From contig JAAZZB010000027.1 in assembly GCA_014239365.1 (NCBI GenBank), positions 1 through 47,157 of the forward strand: DNA of 47,157 nt, read 5' to 3'. Below, in pieces: positions 8,013 to 16,187 of this stretch. The notes beneath the pieces were generated by a model, which saw only the letters and a list, made by a program, of their open reading frames with translations, ran no database searches and was not told the DNA's origin. The first letter of the stretch is position 1, and the number at the start of each line of letters is the position of its first letter. The stretch comes from Verrucomicrobiia bacterium (GTDB lineage: Bacteria > Verrucomicrobiota > Verrucomicrobiia > Limisphaerales > UBA1100). The translations under genes were made by a program, and so were the position numbers.

Positions 8013-8235
8013 AGTGGCCAACATCTCCGCCGAGGGTTTGTTGTTGGTCGTCAATGGCCGTGACTACCACCTGCCGCACGAACAATTTCCGTGGTTCCGC
8101 CAAGCCCCTGTGGAGCACGTTTTCAACGTCCAATTGCTGCACGGCCATCACCTGCACTGGCCGGAACTGGATGTGGATCTGGAATTAGATGGTTTGGAGG
8201 AGTCAGAAAAATATCCTCTCGTAGCGAGCCATTGA
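7960..8235 (+). CDS. DUF2442 family protein, second half of the pair
   Basis: A 91-residue DUF2442 protein. The domain starts at about residue 22 (ISAEGLLLVVNGRDYHLP), then EQFPWFRQAPVEHVFNVQ and the diagnostic LHWPELDVDLELDGL. The start is GTG at 7960, with GGAGA about ten bases before it, inside the 3' end of the DUF4160 gene; the two overlap by 53 bases. Some DUF2442 proteins are annotated as NadR/Ttd14-related or as antitoxin-like; function is unproven. The overlap and family pairing make a two-gene module likely. Confidence 0.85.
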   Translation: MSTNNKSATLGTSASTPEVANISAEGLLLVVNGRDYHLPHEQFPWFRQAPVEHVFNVQLLHGHHLHWPELDVDLELDGLEESEKYPLVASH

Positions 8236-8308
8236 ACAGTTTGTCCACATCATCAGTGGCAAACTCCTTTCTAAAACAAATCCTGTCCATCCTGCCCATC
8301 TATGTTCC

Positions 8309-9397
8309 TCACCGCGCGCGGGTGAAGAGGCGGCCGGGGTGTTGTTGGATGAGTTTTTTCATCTCGAGCTGGAGGAGGGCCACGGAGACTTGGGCGGGGG
8401 GAAGCTCGCTGCGGCGGATGATGGCGTCCTGTTGCATTTCCTCGTGGGTGAGCACGTTGTAAATAGTTTGCTCGGCGGGCGTGAGCGCGGGCAACGGCAG
8501 CTCGGGTTGCTCATCGAAGCTGTAATTAAAGTTGGCGAATTCGGCGAGCACGTCCTCGGCGGATTCGCAAAGTTGCGCGCCATCTTTTATCAAACCGTGA
8601 CAACCGGCGCTGCGCGGGGAATTGATTTGGCCGGGCACAGCGTAAACGGTGCGGCCATATTCGGCAGCCAAGTTGGCGGTAATGAGCGCACCGCTGGCGC
8701 GGTTGGCTTCGATGACGACGGTACCTTGCGTCATCCCCGCGACGATGCGGTTGCGAATGGGGAAACTCTGTTTGTCGCCACGGCGACCGAAGGGGAATTG
8801 CGTAATCACCGCGCCGCTTTCGGCAATGCGTTTGAAGAGTTCAATATTTTCGGCGGGATAAACGATGTCCATCCCGGTGCCGAGCACGGCGACGGTTCGA
8901 CCGCCCGCGCGGAGGGCGGCTTCGTGCGCGGCGGTGTCGATGCCGCGCGCGCCACCGCTCACCACGGTGATGCCGCTGGCGGCGAGTTGGCCGGAAAGGC
9001 GACCGCACGCTTCGCGGCCGTACATTGTCGATTGCCGCGTGCCGACCATCGCGATGGCGTGGCGGTCGCGTTCCTCTAATTTGCCGCGCACATAAAGTAC
9101 AATCGGCGGGTCATAAATTTCGCGCAGCAGCGGCGGATACAAATTATCCTCCCGTGTGAGAAGCGTGCAGCCAAAATCGCGGATGCGTTTCAATTCGCCC
9201 GCGAGGTCCACGTGTTTTTCCCAACGCGTGATGAGCCCGGCGACTTTCGGGCCGATGCGTTCCACCTCCATCAATGCCCGCTCCGGCGCACGCAAAATCG
9301 CCGGCGCATCGCCGAACTGATCGAGCAACCGCCGCACCCCCACCGAACCCACCTCCGGCAAAAGATTGAGCGCCAGCAACGCCTCACGTGGATTCAT
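8309..9397 (-). CDS. dprA: DNA processing protein DprA
   Basis: DprA/Smf binds incoming single-stranded DNA and loads RecA during transformation. ATG at 9397 (MNPREALLALNLLPEVG) gives 362 residues, the normal length; the open frame further upstream has no DprA-like sequence. Order: N-terminal SAM/HhH-like region (about 1-70, with GVRRLLDQFG), Rossmann-like DprA domain (about 75-285, with VGTRQSTMYGREACGRL, SGGARGIDTAAHEAAL, AVLGTGMDIVYPAENIEL, RNRIVAGMT and VYAVPGQINSP), and a C-terminal winged helix (about 300-362). It stands alone, divergent from the downstream operon. No competence pilus genes are near, so natural transformability is not shown. Confidence 0.95.
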   Translation of the reverse strand: MNPREALLALNLLPEVGSVGVRRLLDQFGDAPAILRAPERALMEVERIGPKVAGLITRWEKHVDLAGELKRIRDFGCTLLTREDNLYPPLLREIYDPPIVLYVRGKLEERDRHAIAMVGTRQSTMYGREACGRLSGQLAASGITVVSGGARGIDTAAHEAALRAGGRTVAVLGTGMDIVYPAENIELFKRIAESGAVITQFPFGRRGDKQSFPIRNRIVAGMTQGTVVIEANRASGALITANLAAEYGRTVYAVPGQINSPRSAGCHGLIKDGAQLCESAEDVLAEFANFNYSFDEQPELPLPALTPAEQTIYNVLTHEEMQQDAIIRRSELPPAQVSVALLQLEMKKLIQQHPGRLFTRAR

Positions 9398-9592
9398 AAG
9401 ATTGATTTTAATAATAAAATTCCGGAGCAGCAAGGGAACATTACGATGAAATAAATTGATCGCGCGGGAAGGCAAAATCATACGTTCACGTACTTTTTTA
9501 CGTTGCTTTCTCTCTGATTTTGGGGGATGTTTTCTGAAAGCGGATGGAGCGGTTCACGTCTATTGAGGGGCGTTTCCCGCAATGATTCCACT

Positions 9593-10702
9593 ATGAAACA
9601 CTGGATTCTCACTTTGATTATGCTGATCGCACCTTTGCTGCGAGGTGCGGATTGGCCTATTTTTCGCGGCAATCGCGGCCTCACCGGCGTGGCTGCCGGG
9701 GCGGTGCCGGACCAGCCGGTGTTACTTTGGAAATTCGATGCTAAAAAACCGGTGAGGGCTTCGGCGGTCGTGGGCGATGGGCGTGTTTATTTTGGCTCGG
9801 ATGACGGGAAGTTTTACGCGCTGGATTTGGCTGACGGCAAAAAAATTTGGGCGTTCGACAGTAAAGACCCCATTGAAGCTCCGGCGTTATTTTTGGACGG
9901 GCGCATTTATTTTGGCAATAGCTTTGGAAATTTCTATGCGCTCGATGCGAAGACCGGCATCAAACTTTGGGAATTTGAAACGGGCGACCAAATCACCGGC
10001 GGCCCAAATTGGACAAAGAGCCCCGATGGAAAAGAAACTTATGTCATCATCGGCAGCCACGATTTTTTCCTATATTGTCTCAATGCGAAGACCGGTAAAA
10101 AGATTTGGGAATATGAATCAGAAAATTATGTAAACGGATCGCCGGCTTTAAGCAATGGCCGCACGATGTTTGGCGGCTGCGATGCAATGCTGCACATTAT
10201 TGATATCGCCAAAGGCACGCGTCAGAAATCCATCGACGCACAATCGCACATCATCGGCAGCATGGCCGCGGAAGGCGGACGCGCCTATGTGGGGCATCAC
10301 GACTGTGCGTTTTTGTGCATTGATCTCAAAACGGAAAAAGTGGTGTGGCAATATAAGGACCGACTGTTCCCCTATTCATCTTCACCGGCGCTGACAAAAG
10401 ATCGCGTCCTTTTTGGCGGCGAAGACAAACGAATCCATTGTGTTCGGCGCGACAACGGCAAAGCAGTGTGGACCTTCAGCACGCGCGGGCAGGTGAACAG
10501 CTCGCCGGTGGTGTGCGGCGGCAAAGTCATCGTGGGCTCGAACGACGGGCGGCTGTACATCGTGCGGCTGAAGGACGGCAAATTACTTTCGAGTTTTGAG
10601 ACAGACGACAGCATCACAGCTTCGCCGGCGGTGGTGGCTGGGAAAATAATCATCGGCAGCGAGGACGGCACGTTGTATTGCCTCGGCGCGAAAAAGAAAT
10701 GA
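9593..10702 (+). CDS. Exported PQQ-type beta-propeller protein
   Basis: A 369-residue exported protein made of repeated PQQ_2/BamB-like blades. ATG at 9593 begins MKHWILTLIMLIAPLLRGADWP, a signal peptide; the open frame upstream lacks one. Blades recur about every 40 residues, with motifs such as GRVYFGSDDGKFYALDLADG, GRIYFGNSFGNFYALDAKTG and GKIIIGSEDGTLYCLGA. The first mature residues DWPIFRGNRGLTG are the usual start of this family in PVC bacteria. No catalytic dehydrogenase domain is present, so it is probably a scaffold or binding protein. The last codons overlap the next gene by ATGA, making it the first gene of the operon to 17456. Whether it belongs to the pathway functionally is uncertain. 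Confidence 0.88.
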   Translation: MKHWILTLIMLIAPLLRGADWPIFRGNRGLTGVAAGAVPDQPVLLWKFDAKKPVRASAVVGDGRVYFGSDDGKFYALDLADGKKIWAFDSKDPIEAPALFLDGRIYFGNSFGNFYALDAKTGIKLWEFETGDQITGGPNWTKSPDGKETYVIIGSHDFFLYCLNAKTGKKIWEYESENYVNGSPALSNGRTMFGGCDAMLHIIDIAKGTRQKSIDAQSHIIGSMAAEGGRAYVGHHDCAFLCIDLKTEKVVWQYKDRLFPYSSSPALTKDRVLFGGEDKRIHCVRRDNGKAVWTFSTRGQVNSSPVVCGGKVIVGSNDGRLYIVRLKDGKLLSSFETDDSITASPAVVAGKIIIGSEDGTLYCLGAKKK

Positions 10703-12048
10703 GCACCGCACCCTCAAAAACCACTGAACCCACGGCCAAGCCGAAGCTGGAAACCCAGACGACGGTGGGGAATTATTTTGTGTCGAATTATCCGCCGTTT
10801 TCATTTTGGCAAACGGAGGCGGTGCCGGAGGTGATGGATGCGATGGGGCGCGCGCCGGATGAAGGCACGCCGTTGGGGCTTTATCTGCACATTCCGTTTT
10901 GCCGCAAGCGGTGTCACTTTTGTTATTTCCGCGTTTATACTGATAAAGATTCGGCGGCGATTAAAAACTATCTTGATGCCACGTTGGCGGAGTTGGAAAT
11001 TTACGCGCGCAAACCGTTCATCGGCGGGCGCAAGCCGCGCTTTGTTTATTTCGGCGGCGGCACGCCGAGTTATCTTTCCACCAAACAACTGCGGCATCTC
11101 ACTGATGGAATGAAGTTGTTGCTGCCGTGGGATGAGGTTGAAGAGGTGACGTTCGAATGCGAACCGGGGACGTTGACGGATGCGAAGTTGAAAATTATTC
11201 GCGAAGTGGGCGTCACGCGCTTGAGCTTGGGCGTTGAGAATTTTGATGATCACATTCTGGAAATCAACGGGCGTGCCCATCGCGGCGGCGAGATTGACCG
11301 CGCTTATAATTTCGCGCGCGAAGTGGGGTTCCCGCAAATCAACATCGATCTCATCGCGGGGATGCTCGACGAAACGGAGGACAACTGGAAAGCGTGCGTG
11401 GCCAAGACCATCGAGATGTCGCCCGACAGCGTGACGGTTTATCAAATGGAAGTGCCGTACAACACCACCATTTACAAACGGATGCAGGAGGACGGCAAAC
11501 TCAATGCGCCGGTGGCTGATTGGGAAACCAAACGCCGCTGGACCGATTACGCTTTCGCCGAATTGGAAGCCGCCGGTTACACCGTCGGCAGCGCGTACAC
11601 AGCGGTGAAGGACAAAGCCAAAAGCACCTTCGAATACCGCGACCAACTTTGGGCCGGCGCGGATTTACTTTCGCTCGGCGTCGCGTCCTTCGGCCACATC
11701 GGCGGCGTGCATTATCAAAACCACCACGATTTCGATCCGTACGTGGAGCGCGTGAATGCCGGCGAATTGCCCGTCCACCGCGCGCTCACACCGAGCGATG
11801 ACGAGCGGTTGATTCGCGAATTTATTTTGCAGCTCAAACTGGGCTCGGTGAGTTTGAATTATTTTGAGAAAAAATTTAACGTGAATCCACAAGAACGTTT
11901 TGCGGAACCGCTCCGACGCATCAAGGAATGGGGCTACCTCAACATCGAAGGCGACACCGTGTCCATCAACCGCGAAGGCCTTTTGCAGGTCGACCGGTTG
12001 TTGCACGAATTCTTTTTGCCCGAACACCGCAACGCACGCTACGCCTGA
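10699..12048 (+). CDS. HemN/HemW-like radical SAM enzyme of unknown substrate
   Basis: Radical SAM protein of the coproporphyrinogen III oxidase-like family, 449 residues. The [4Fe-4S] site is C68-x3-C72-x2-C75 in LHIPFCRKRCHFCYF, preceded by the family Tyr (Y62). The SAM-binding glycine motif is FGGGTPSYL, with further HemN-type segments TFECEPGTL, RLSLGVENFDD and INIDLIAGMLDET. A C-terminal HemN domain (about 340-449) is present. No other heme gene is near, and it sits in an operon with aromatic-acid genes, so heme synthesis is not the obvious role. HemN-like members are also known as heme-degrading enzymes, methyltransferases and cyclopropanases. ATG at 10699 overlaps the propeller stop; the TGATG junction couples it to the next gene. 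Confidence 0.9.
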   Translation: MSTAPSKTTEPTAKPKLETQTTVGNYFVSNYPPFSFWQTEAVPEVMDAMGRAPDEGTPLGLYLHIPFCRKRCHFCYFRVYTDKDSAAIKNYLDATLAELEIYARKPFIGGRKPRFVYFGGGTPSYLSTKQLRHLTDGMKLLLPWDEVEEVTFECEPGTLTDAKLKIIREVGVTRLSLGVENFDDHILEINGRAHRGGEIDRAYNFAREVGFPQINIDLIAGMLDETEDNWKACVAKTIEMSPDSVTVYQMEVPYNTTIYKRMQEDGKLNAPVADWETKRRWTDYAFAELEAAGYTVGSAYTAVKDKAKSTFEYRDQLWAGADLLSLGVASFGHIGGVHYQNHHDFDPYVERVNAGELPVHRALTPSDDERLIREFILQLKLGSVSLNYFEKKFNVNPQERFAEPLRRIKEWGYLNIEGDTVSINREGLLQVDRLLHEFFLPEHRNARYA

Positions 12049-12614
12049 TGTCCACGCCCGCACCCACGCTTTCCCTGCACGACGCCGCGCGGCCTCTGCT
12101 CGATTTTTACCAACGCGGCGGCGTCGCCCCGCCCGAGCTGCTGCCCATCGACGGCGCGGATATGCCCGAGCCGTTTCGCAAACTCCTCGTCCACGCCGAT
12201 GACATGACGCCCACGCTCGAGCATTTTCACGGCGCGCGCATTCATCTGCGGATGGTCAACCGCGAAGTCACCGAAGCCGCTTACACACGCGAGGTCATTC
12301 TCGAAGCGGGTGAAAAAAATACACCGGTGGAGTTTGGCGCGATCGCAATTCATCTCGAGCAATTCCCCGAGGCCGCGCGCGATTTGATCCTCGGTGAAAG
12401 CGTGCCCCTCGGCACCATCCTCGCCGACCACGCGATTCTTCACGAAAGTTGCCCGCAAGCGTATTTCCGTGTGAACTCTGATCCGCTCATCACCGAGGCC
12501 CTCGGCTTGCCCGCCTCCACCGAGCTATACGGCCGCTGCAACATTCACCGCAATCTGGACGGCAAACATCTCGCCGAGATTGTCGAAATTCTCCCGCCCG
12601 AATTCAGCGCTTAA
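12048..12614 (+). CDS. Chorismate lyase-like protein (UbiC/DUF98 fold)
   Basis: A 188-residue protein that I align by eye with chorismate pyruvate-lyase UbiC, which makes 4-hydroxybenzoate from chorismate. Shared landmarks in order are LLVHADDMTPTLEHF (UbiC LLLEDSMTKRFE), YTREVILEAG with the Arg expected to bind the substrate carboxylate, a PLGTIL motif (UbiC PLGRYL), LYGR before the last strands, and a terminal Glu in LAEIVEILPP (UbiC LLLTELFLP). E. coli UbiC is 165 residues; this has a short N-terminal extension. The start overlaps the previous stop (TGATG). Similarity is remote, so catalytic activity is inferred from the conserved Arg and Glu. Operon partners (halogenase-like flavoprotein, aryl-CoA ligase, 4HBT thioesterase) fit a 4-hydroxybenzoate product. 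Confidence 0.68.
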   Translation: MSTPAPTLSLHDAARPLLDFYQRGGVAPPELLPIDGADMPEPFRKLLVHADDMTPTLEHFHGARIHLRMVNREVTEAAYTREVILEAGEKNTPVEFGAIAIHLEQFPEAARDLILGESVPLGTILADHAILHESCPQAYFRVNSDPLITEALGLPASTELYGRCNIHRNLDGKHLAEIVEILPPEFSA

Positions 12615-12616
12615 CC

Positions 12617-13864
12617 ATGGCCGGCCACGACGTCATTATCATTGGCGCGGGGCCCGCCGGCAGCGCGGCCGCCGCCATTCTTGCCGAGCACGGCCGCCGC
12701 GTGTTGGTACTCGAGCGCGAAAAATTTCCGCGCTATCACATCGGCGAATCGCTGCTGCCTTTCACGTACCAACCGCTTGAGCGTTTGGGGATGATTGAAA
12801 AACTCAAGCAATCGGCCTTCACCAAAAAATACAGCGTGCAGTTCGTCTCGCCCGATGGCCGCGCGAGTCAGCCCTTTTATTTTTTTGACCGATACGACCG
12901 CGAAACCGTCGCGCAAACGTGGCAAGTGATGCGCGCGGAGTTTGACGAAATGCTCCTCAACAACGCGCGTGAAAAAGGCGCGGAAGTCATCGAGGAAATT
13001 TCGGTGAAAGAATTAATTTGGGAAGGCAAACAAGTCGTCGGCGTGCGCGCCGTCGATCAAGCTGGCGAGGAAAAAGAATTCCGCGCGCCGCTCACCTTCG
13101 ATGCCACCGGCAAAGAAGCCCTCACCGCCAACCGCAATGGCTGGCGCGAGCGCGATCCGTTTCTCAATAAAATCGCCGTGTGGACTTATTATAAAGGTGC
13201 CGTGCGGCAAAAGGGCATCGACGAAGGCGCGACGGGCGTGGCGTTTGTGCCACAAAAAGGCTGGTTTTGGTGGATCCCACTGCACGACGACCGCGCTAGC
13301 GTGGGTGTGGTGGCCGAGGGAAAATACCTCAGCCGCGACGGCGTGCGCGATCCCAAAGCGATGCTCGAGCGCGAGATTGAAAACAATCAGTGGGTGAAAG
13401 ACAACCTCGCGCCCGCAACACAAGTTGGCGAATATTATATCACCAACGAGTTCACCCATCACTCGCGCCACTGCGGCACGCACGGTTTGCTGTTGCTCGG
13501 CGATGCCTTTTGCTTTCTCGACCCCGTTTTTTCCAGCGGCCTCATGCTCGCCCTCAAGAGCGGCGTGATGGCCGCCGACGCCGCGCACGAAGCCCTTGAA
13601 GCCAACGACCTCTCGCCCGAACGCTTCACCGAATACGCCACCGACCTCCGCGAAGGCATCGAAAATATGCGCAAACTTTGCTACGCCTTCTACAACGAAA
13701 ATTTCAGCTTCGGCAAACTGGTAAAAAAACACCCCGACGTCGCCGGCGACGTCACCGATTGTTTATCCGGCGACGTGAACAAAGATTTCAGTCACATGTT
13801 CAAATGCATCGAAGATTTTTGCGAAGTGCCGGAGGCTTTGGATTTGGGAGAGCCATTGAAGTGA
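12617..13864 (+). CDS. FAD-dependent halogenase-like oxidoreductase (WxWxIP motif)
   Basis: Flavoprotein of the tryptophan-halogenase / geranylgeranyl-reductase superfamily, 415 residues. The FAD GxGxxG motif is at residues 10-15 (IGAGPAGSAAA), followed by YHIGESLLPFTYQPL. The halogenase signature W216-F-W-W-I-P221 is present, and FTKK puts Lys71 where the catalytic Lys of CndH/PltA-type halogenases sits (FxxK). The second FAD motif is LLLGDAFCFLDPVFSSG. ATG at 12617 is two bases after the preceding stop; the 3' end overlaps the next gene (GTGA). Not every protein with WxWxIP halogenates, and a flavin reductase partner is not encoded nearby, so halogenation is a hypothesis; a hydroxylase or dehydrogenase role is possible. 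Confidence 0.8.
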   Translation: MAGHDVIIIGAGPAGSAAAAILAEHGRRVLVLEREKFPRYHIGESLLPFTYQPLERLGMIEKLKQSAFTKKYSVQFVSPDGRASQPFYFFDRYDRETVAQTWQVMRAEFDEMLLNNAREKGAEVIEEISVKELIWEGKQVVGVRAVDQAGEEKEFRAPLTFDATGKEALTANRNGWRERDPFLNKIAVWTYYKGAVRQKGIDEGATGVAFVPQKGWFWWIPLHDDRASVGVVAEGKYLSRDGVRDPKAMLEREIENNQWVKDNLAPATQVGEYYITNEFTHHSRHCGTHGLLLLGDAFCFLDPVFSSGLMLALKSGVMAADAAHEALEANDLSPERFTEYATDLREGIENMRKLCYAFYNENFSFGKLVKKHPDVAGDVTDCLSGDVNKDFSHMFKCIEDFCEVPEALDLGEPLK

Positions 13865-15162
13865 ACATCATTCAGATAACGCCAGGCGCGGGCAACATGT
13901 ATTGCGGAAATTGTTTCCGCGATAACGCGCTTGTGGCGGCGTTGCGGAAGGATGGACACGAAGTAACGATGGTTCCGCTTTATTTGCCGCTGATGTTGGA
14001 TGAAGAAAACCAAGCGGAAGGTTCACCGATTTTTTATAATGGCGTGAATGTTTATTTGGAACAGAAGTCACCAATCTATCGCAACGCACCGCAGTGGGTG
14101 CATCAACTCGTGGGATCAGAGCGGTTGTTGAAAATCGCTTCGAGTCGGATGGGGAAAACGAATGCCGAGGACGTTGGCGAAATTACCCTCTCGATGTTGC
14201 GCGGCGAGGATGGCCATCAGGCGCGCGAGCTGGAGCAGCTCATCGATTGGCTGAAAACCCAGCCACGGCCAGACGTCATTTGCCTTTCCAATTGTATGCT
14301 GCTCGGGCTGGCGCGGCAGCTCAAGGAGGCGCTCCGCGCGCCGGTGGTTTGCCTGCTGCAAAACGAAGCGCCGTACATCGACAACATGGCCGAGGGTTTG
14401 CGCGGGCAAGTTTGGGAAATGATGACCGCGCGCGCGGCCGAGGTGGAATGCTTCATCGCGCCCAGCGAATTTTACGCGGCGCAAATGCGGGACAAACTCA
14501 AGCTGGCCGCCGACCGCGTACGCGTGATTCACAACGGCATCAACCACGAAGGCTACACCGCCGAACGCGTGGCCCCGAATCCGCCGGTCATCGGTTTCTT
14601 CGCGCGGCTGTGCAAAGACAAAGGCCTCGACACGCTCATCGACGCCTTCATCAAGCTCAAGGCCGACAATTCCATTCCGCAATTGCGCCTCAAAATTGGC
14701 GGCGGCTGCCGGCCGATTGACGAACCCTTTGTCGAACGCATGCGCGCGCGACTGCACGCCAAGGCGCTGCTCGGCGACGTGGAGTTTCACCCCAACCTCA
14801 ACCGCGAAACAAAACTGGATTTTCTGAAATCGCTCTCCGTGCTTTCGGTGCCCGCGCAGTTTGGAGAATCTTTTGGATTTTATATTATCGAAGCAATGGC
14901 CGCGGGCGTGCCGGTGGTGCAGCCGAGCTGCGCGTCTTTTCCGGAATTGGTGGAAGCCACCGGCGGCGGCGTGTGCTATCGTCACGACGGGCCCGAAAGC
15001 CTCGCCAACGCCATCGAAAAAATGCTGCACAATCCAACCGAAGCCAAAGCCCTCGGCCTCAAGGCGCGAGAAGCCGTACGCGAAAATTTTTCCGTCCAAC
15101 GCAAGGCCACCGAAATGGCTGCGTTGTTCGATACCTTAACCCCAAACCCCACAGAGGCTTGA
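13861..15162 (+). CDS. GT4-family glycosyltransferase
   Basis: Retaining GT-B glycosyltransferase, 433 residues. The start is GTG at 13861, inside the preceding stop (GTGA), because the sequence from there, VNIIQITPGAGNMYCGNCFR, is the family N-terminus; the open frame further upstream is only the flavoprotein gene in another frame. The C-terminal donor domain has VIGFFARLCKDKGLDTLI, LRLKIGGG and the EX7E-type loop FGESFGFYIIEAMAAGVPVV. The N-terminal Cys pair in MYCGNC is a feature of this subgroup. It probably uses a nucleotide-sugar in the cytoplasm. In this operon it may glycosylate the aromatic product, but relatives occur in other contexts. Its stop is directly followed by the next ATG. 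Confidence 0.9.
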   Translation: MNIIQITPGAGNMYCGNCFRDNALVAALRKDGHEVTMVPLYLPLMLDEENQAEGSPIFYNGVNVYLEQKSPIYRNAPQWVHQLVGSERLLKIASSRMGKTNAEDVGEITLSMLRGEDGHQARELEQLIDWLKTQPRPDVICLSNCMLLGLARQLKEALRAPVVCLLQNEAPYIDNMAEGLRGQVWEMMTARAAEVECFIAPSEFYAAQMRDKLKLAADRVRVIHNGINHEGYTAERVAPNPPVIGFFARLCKDKGLDTLIDAFIKLKADNSIPQLRLKIGGGCRPIDEPFVERMRARLHAKALLGDVEFHPNLNRETKLDFLKSLSVLSVPAQFGESFGFYIIEAMAAGVPVVQPSCASFPELVEATGGGVCYRHDGPESLANAIEKMLHNPTEAKALGLKAREAVRENFSVQRKATEMAALFDTLTPNPTEA

Positions 15163-15591
15163 ATGGCACACGAATTCACCATCACCCGCCGCGTTGAGTT
15201 TAATGAAACTGACGCTGCCGGCATTGTTCATTTCTCGAATTATTTTCGCTATATGGAATACGCCGAGCACGCGTTCTTTCGTTCACTCGGGCGCTCCATT
15301 GTCGACCACGATCTGGACGTCGGCTGGCCGCGCGTACACTGCCATTGCGATTATAAAAAGCCTTTGAAGTTTGAGGATGAAGTAGAAATCCAACTGCTCG
15401 TCAGCGCGAGAACCAGTAAATCACTCAGCTATCAATTTCGGTTTTCCACCGGCGGAACGGAAGTCGCCCGCGGCGGGTTCACCGTCGTCTGCGTGCGCCG
15501 CACCGAAGCCGGCAAAATGAAAGCCGCCAACATCCCGCCCGAAATCGCCGACCTCATCGAAGTCGCGCCCGCGGATAAGTTGACCCTTTAA
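15163..15591 (+). CDS. YbgC/4-hydroxybenzoyl-CoA thioesterase-family acyl-CoA thioesterase
   Basis: Hot-dog fold thioesterase, 142 residues, usual for the family. The N-terminal signature RRVEFNETDAAGIVHFSNY contains the catalytic Asp (NETDAAGI) and the following HFSNYFRYME; later RVHCHCDYKKPLKFEDEVEI and the central strand SLSYQFRF are typical. Family members hydrolyse short acyl-CoA or aryl-CoA, including 4-hydroxybenzoyl-CoA. The gene begins immediately after the glycosyltransferase stop, so translation is coupled. Together with the CoA ligase four genes on it suggests an aryl-CoA intermediate; the exact substrate cannot be read from sequence. Confidence 0.88.
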   Translation: MAHEFTITRRVEFNETDAAGIVHFSNYFRYMEYAEHAFFRSLGRSIVDHDLDVGWPRVHCHCDYKKPLKFEDEVEIQLLVSARTSKSLSYQFRFSTGGTEVARGGFTVVCVRRTEAGKMKAANIPPEIADLIEVAPADKLTL

Positions 15592-15633
15592 CGTTTGAGC
15601 AACTCAACCCAAAACAGAAAGTCACAAAAAATT

Positions 15634-16182
15634 ATGGCAGCAACCACTACCGCAGCCGGAATCCCATGGTACGCCTGGGCCCTTCTCACCGTCGCCTGCT
15701 GGGGCGTCTATGGCGTGTGCATGCACACCGGCTCCGCCAGTATGGAAAACAAAGAACACGGCCGCATCATGGCGTTCCTGTGGGTGGGTCTCGCGTATTT
15801 TCTCACGGCGGTCATCGCGCCTTTGATCATTTTGAAACTCAAAGGTGGCCCGATTGAGTTTTGGGCGTACCCGGCCAAAGGCCTAAAATGGTCACTCATC
15901 GCCGGCATCCTCGGCGCGATTGGCGCGCTCGGCGTGTTGCTTGCTTTTGGCGCGTCGCCGAACCCGCCGATTTATGTACCCATCGTGATGTCCATCATCT
16001 TCGCCGGCGCGCCCATCGTGAACGCCATCGTAAACACCACCAAGGAAGGCAACTGGGCATTCGTAAAACCACCCTTCATCATCGGCATTTGCCTCGCTGC
16101 GCTGGGCGGATATCTCGTCACCCAAAACCCACCCAAACCTCCGCCCGCGGAAAAACCCGCCACCAGCGAGAACGCCAATTAA
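15634..16182 (+). CDS. Five-helix integral membrane protein, DMT-like
   Basis: A 182-residue membrane protein of unknown function. Predicted helices are at about 12-30, 45-68, 84-106, 112-134 and 145-163, followed by a Pro-rich cytosolic or periplasmic tail (NPPKPPPAEKPATSE). The sequence WYAWALLTVACWGVYGV and the late VPIVMSIIFAGAPIVNAIV resemble half of a drug/metabolite transporter (EamA-like), but it is too short for a two-repeat member. ATG at 15634 is chosen because translation from the earlier TTG adds a polar, non-homologous segment. It sits between the thioesterase and CoA ligase genes, so transport of the operon product or precursor is a guess. Confidence 0.78.
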   Translation: MAATTTAAGIPWYAWALLTVACWGVYGVCMHTGSASMENKEHGRIMAFLWVGLAYFLTAVIAPLIILKLKGGPIEFWAYPAKGLKWSLIAGILGAIGALGVLLAFGASPNPPIYVPIVMSIIFAGAPIVNAIVNTTKEGNWAFVKPPFIIGICLAALGGYLVTQNPPKPPPAEKPATSENAN

Positions 16183-16187
16183 TCACT

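Noticed and set aside
10699-12048. Heme biosynthesis gene hemN
   Set aside because: Family membership is clear, but there is no heme context and HemN/HemW families have several activities, so no gene symbol was given.
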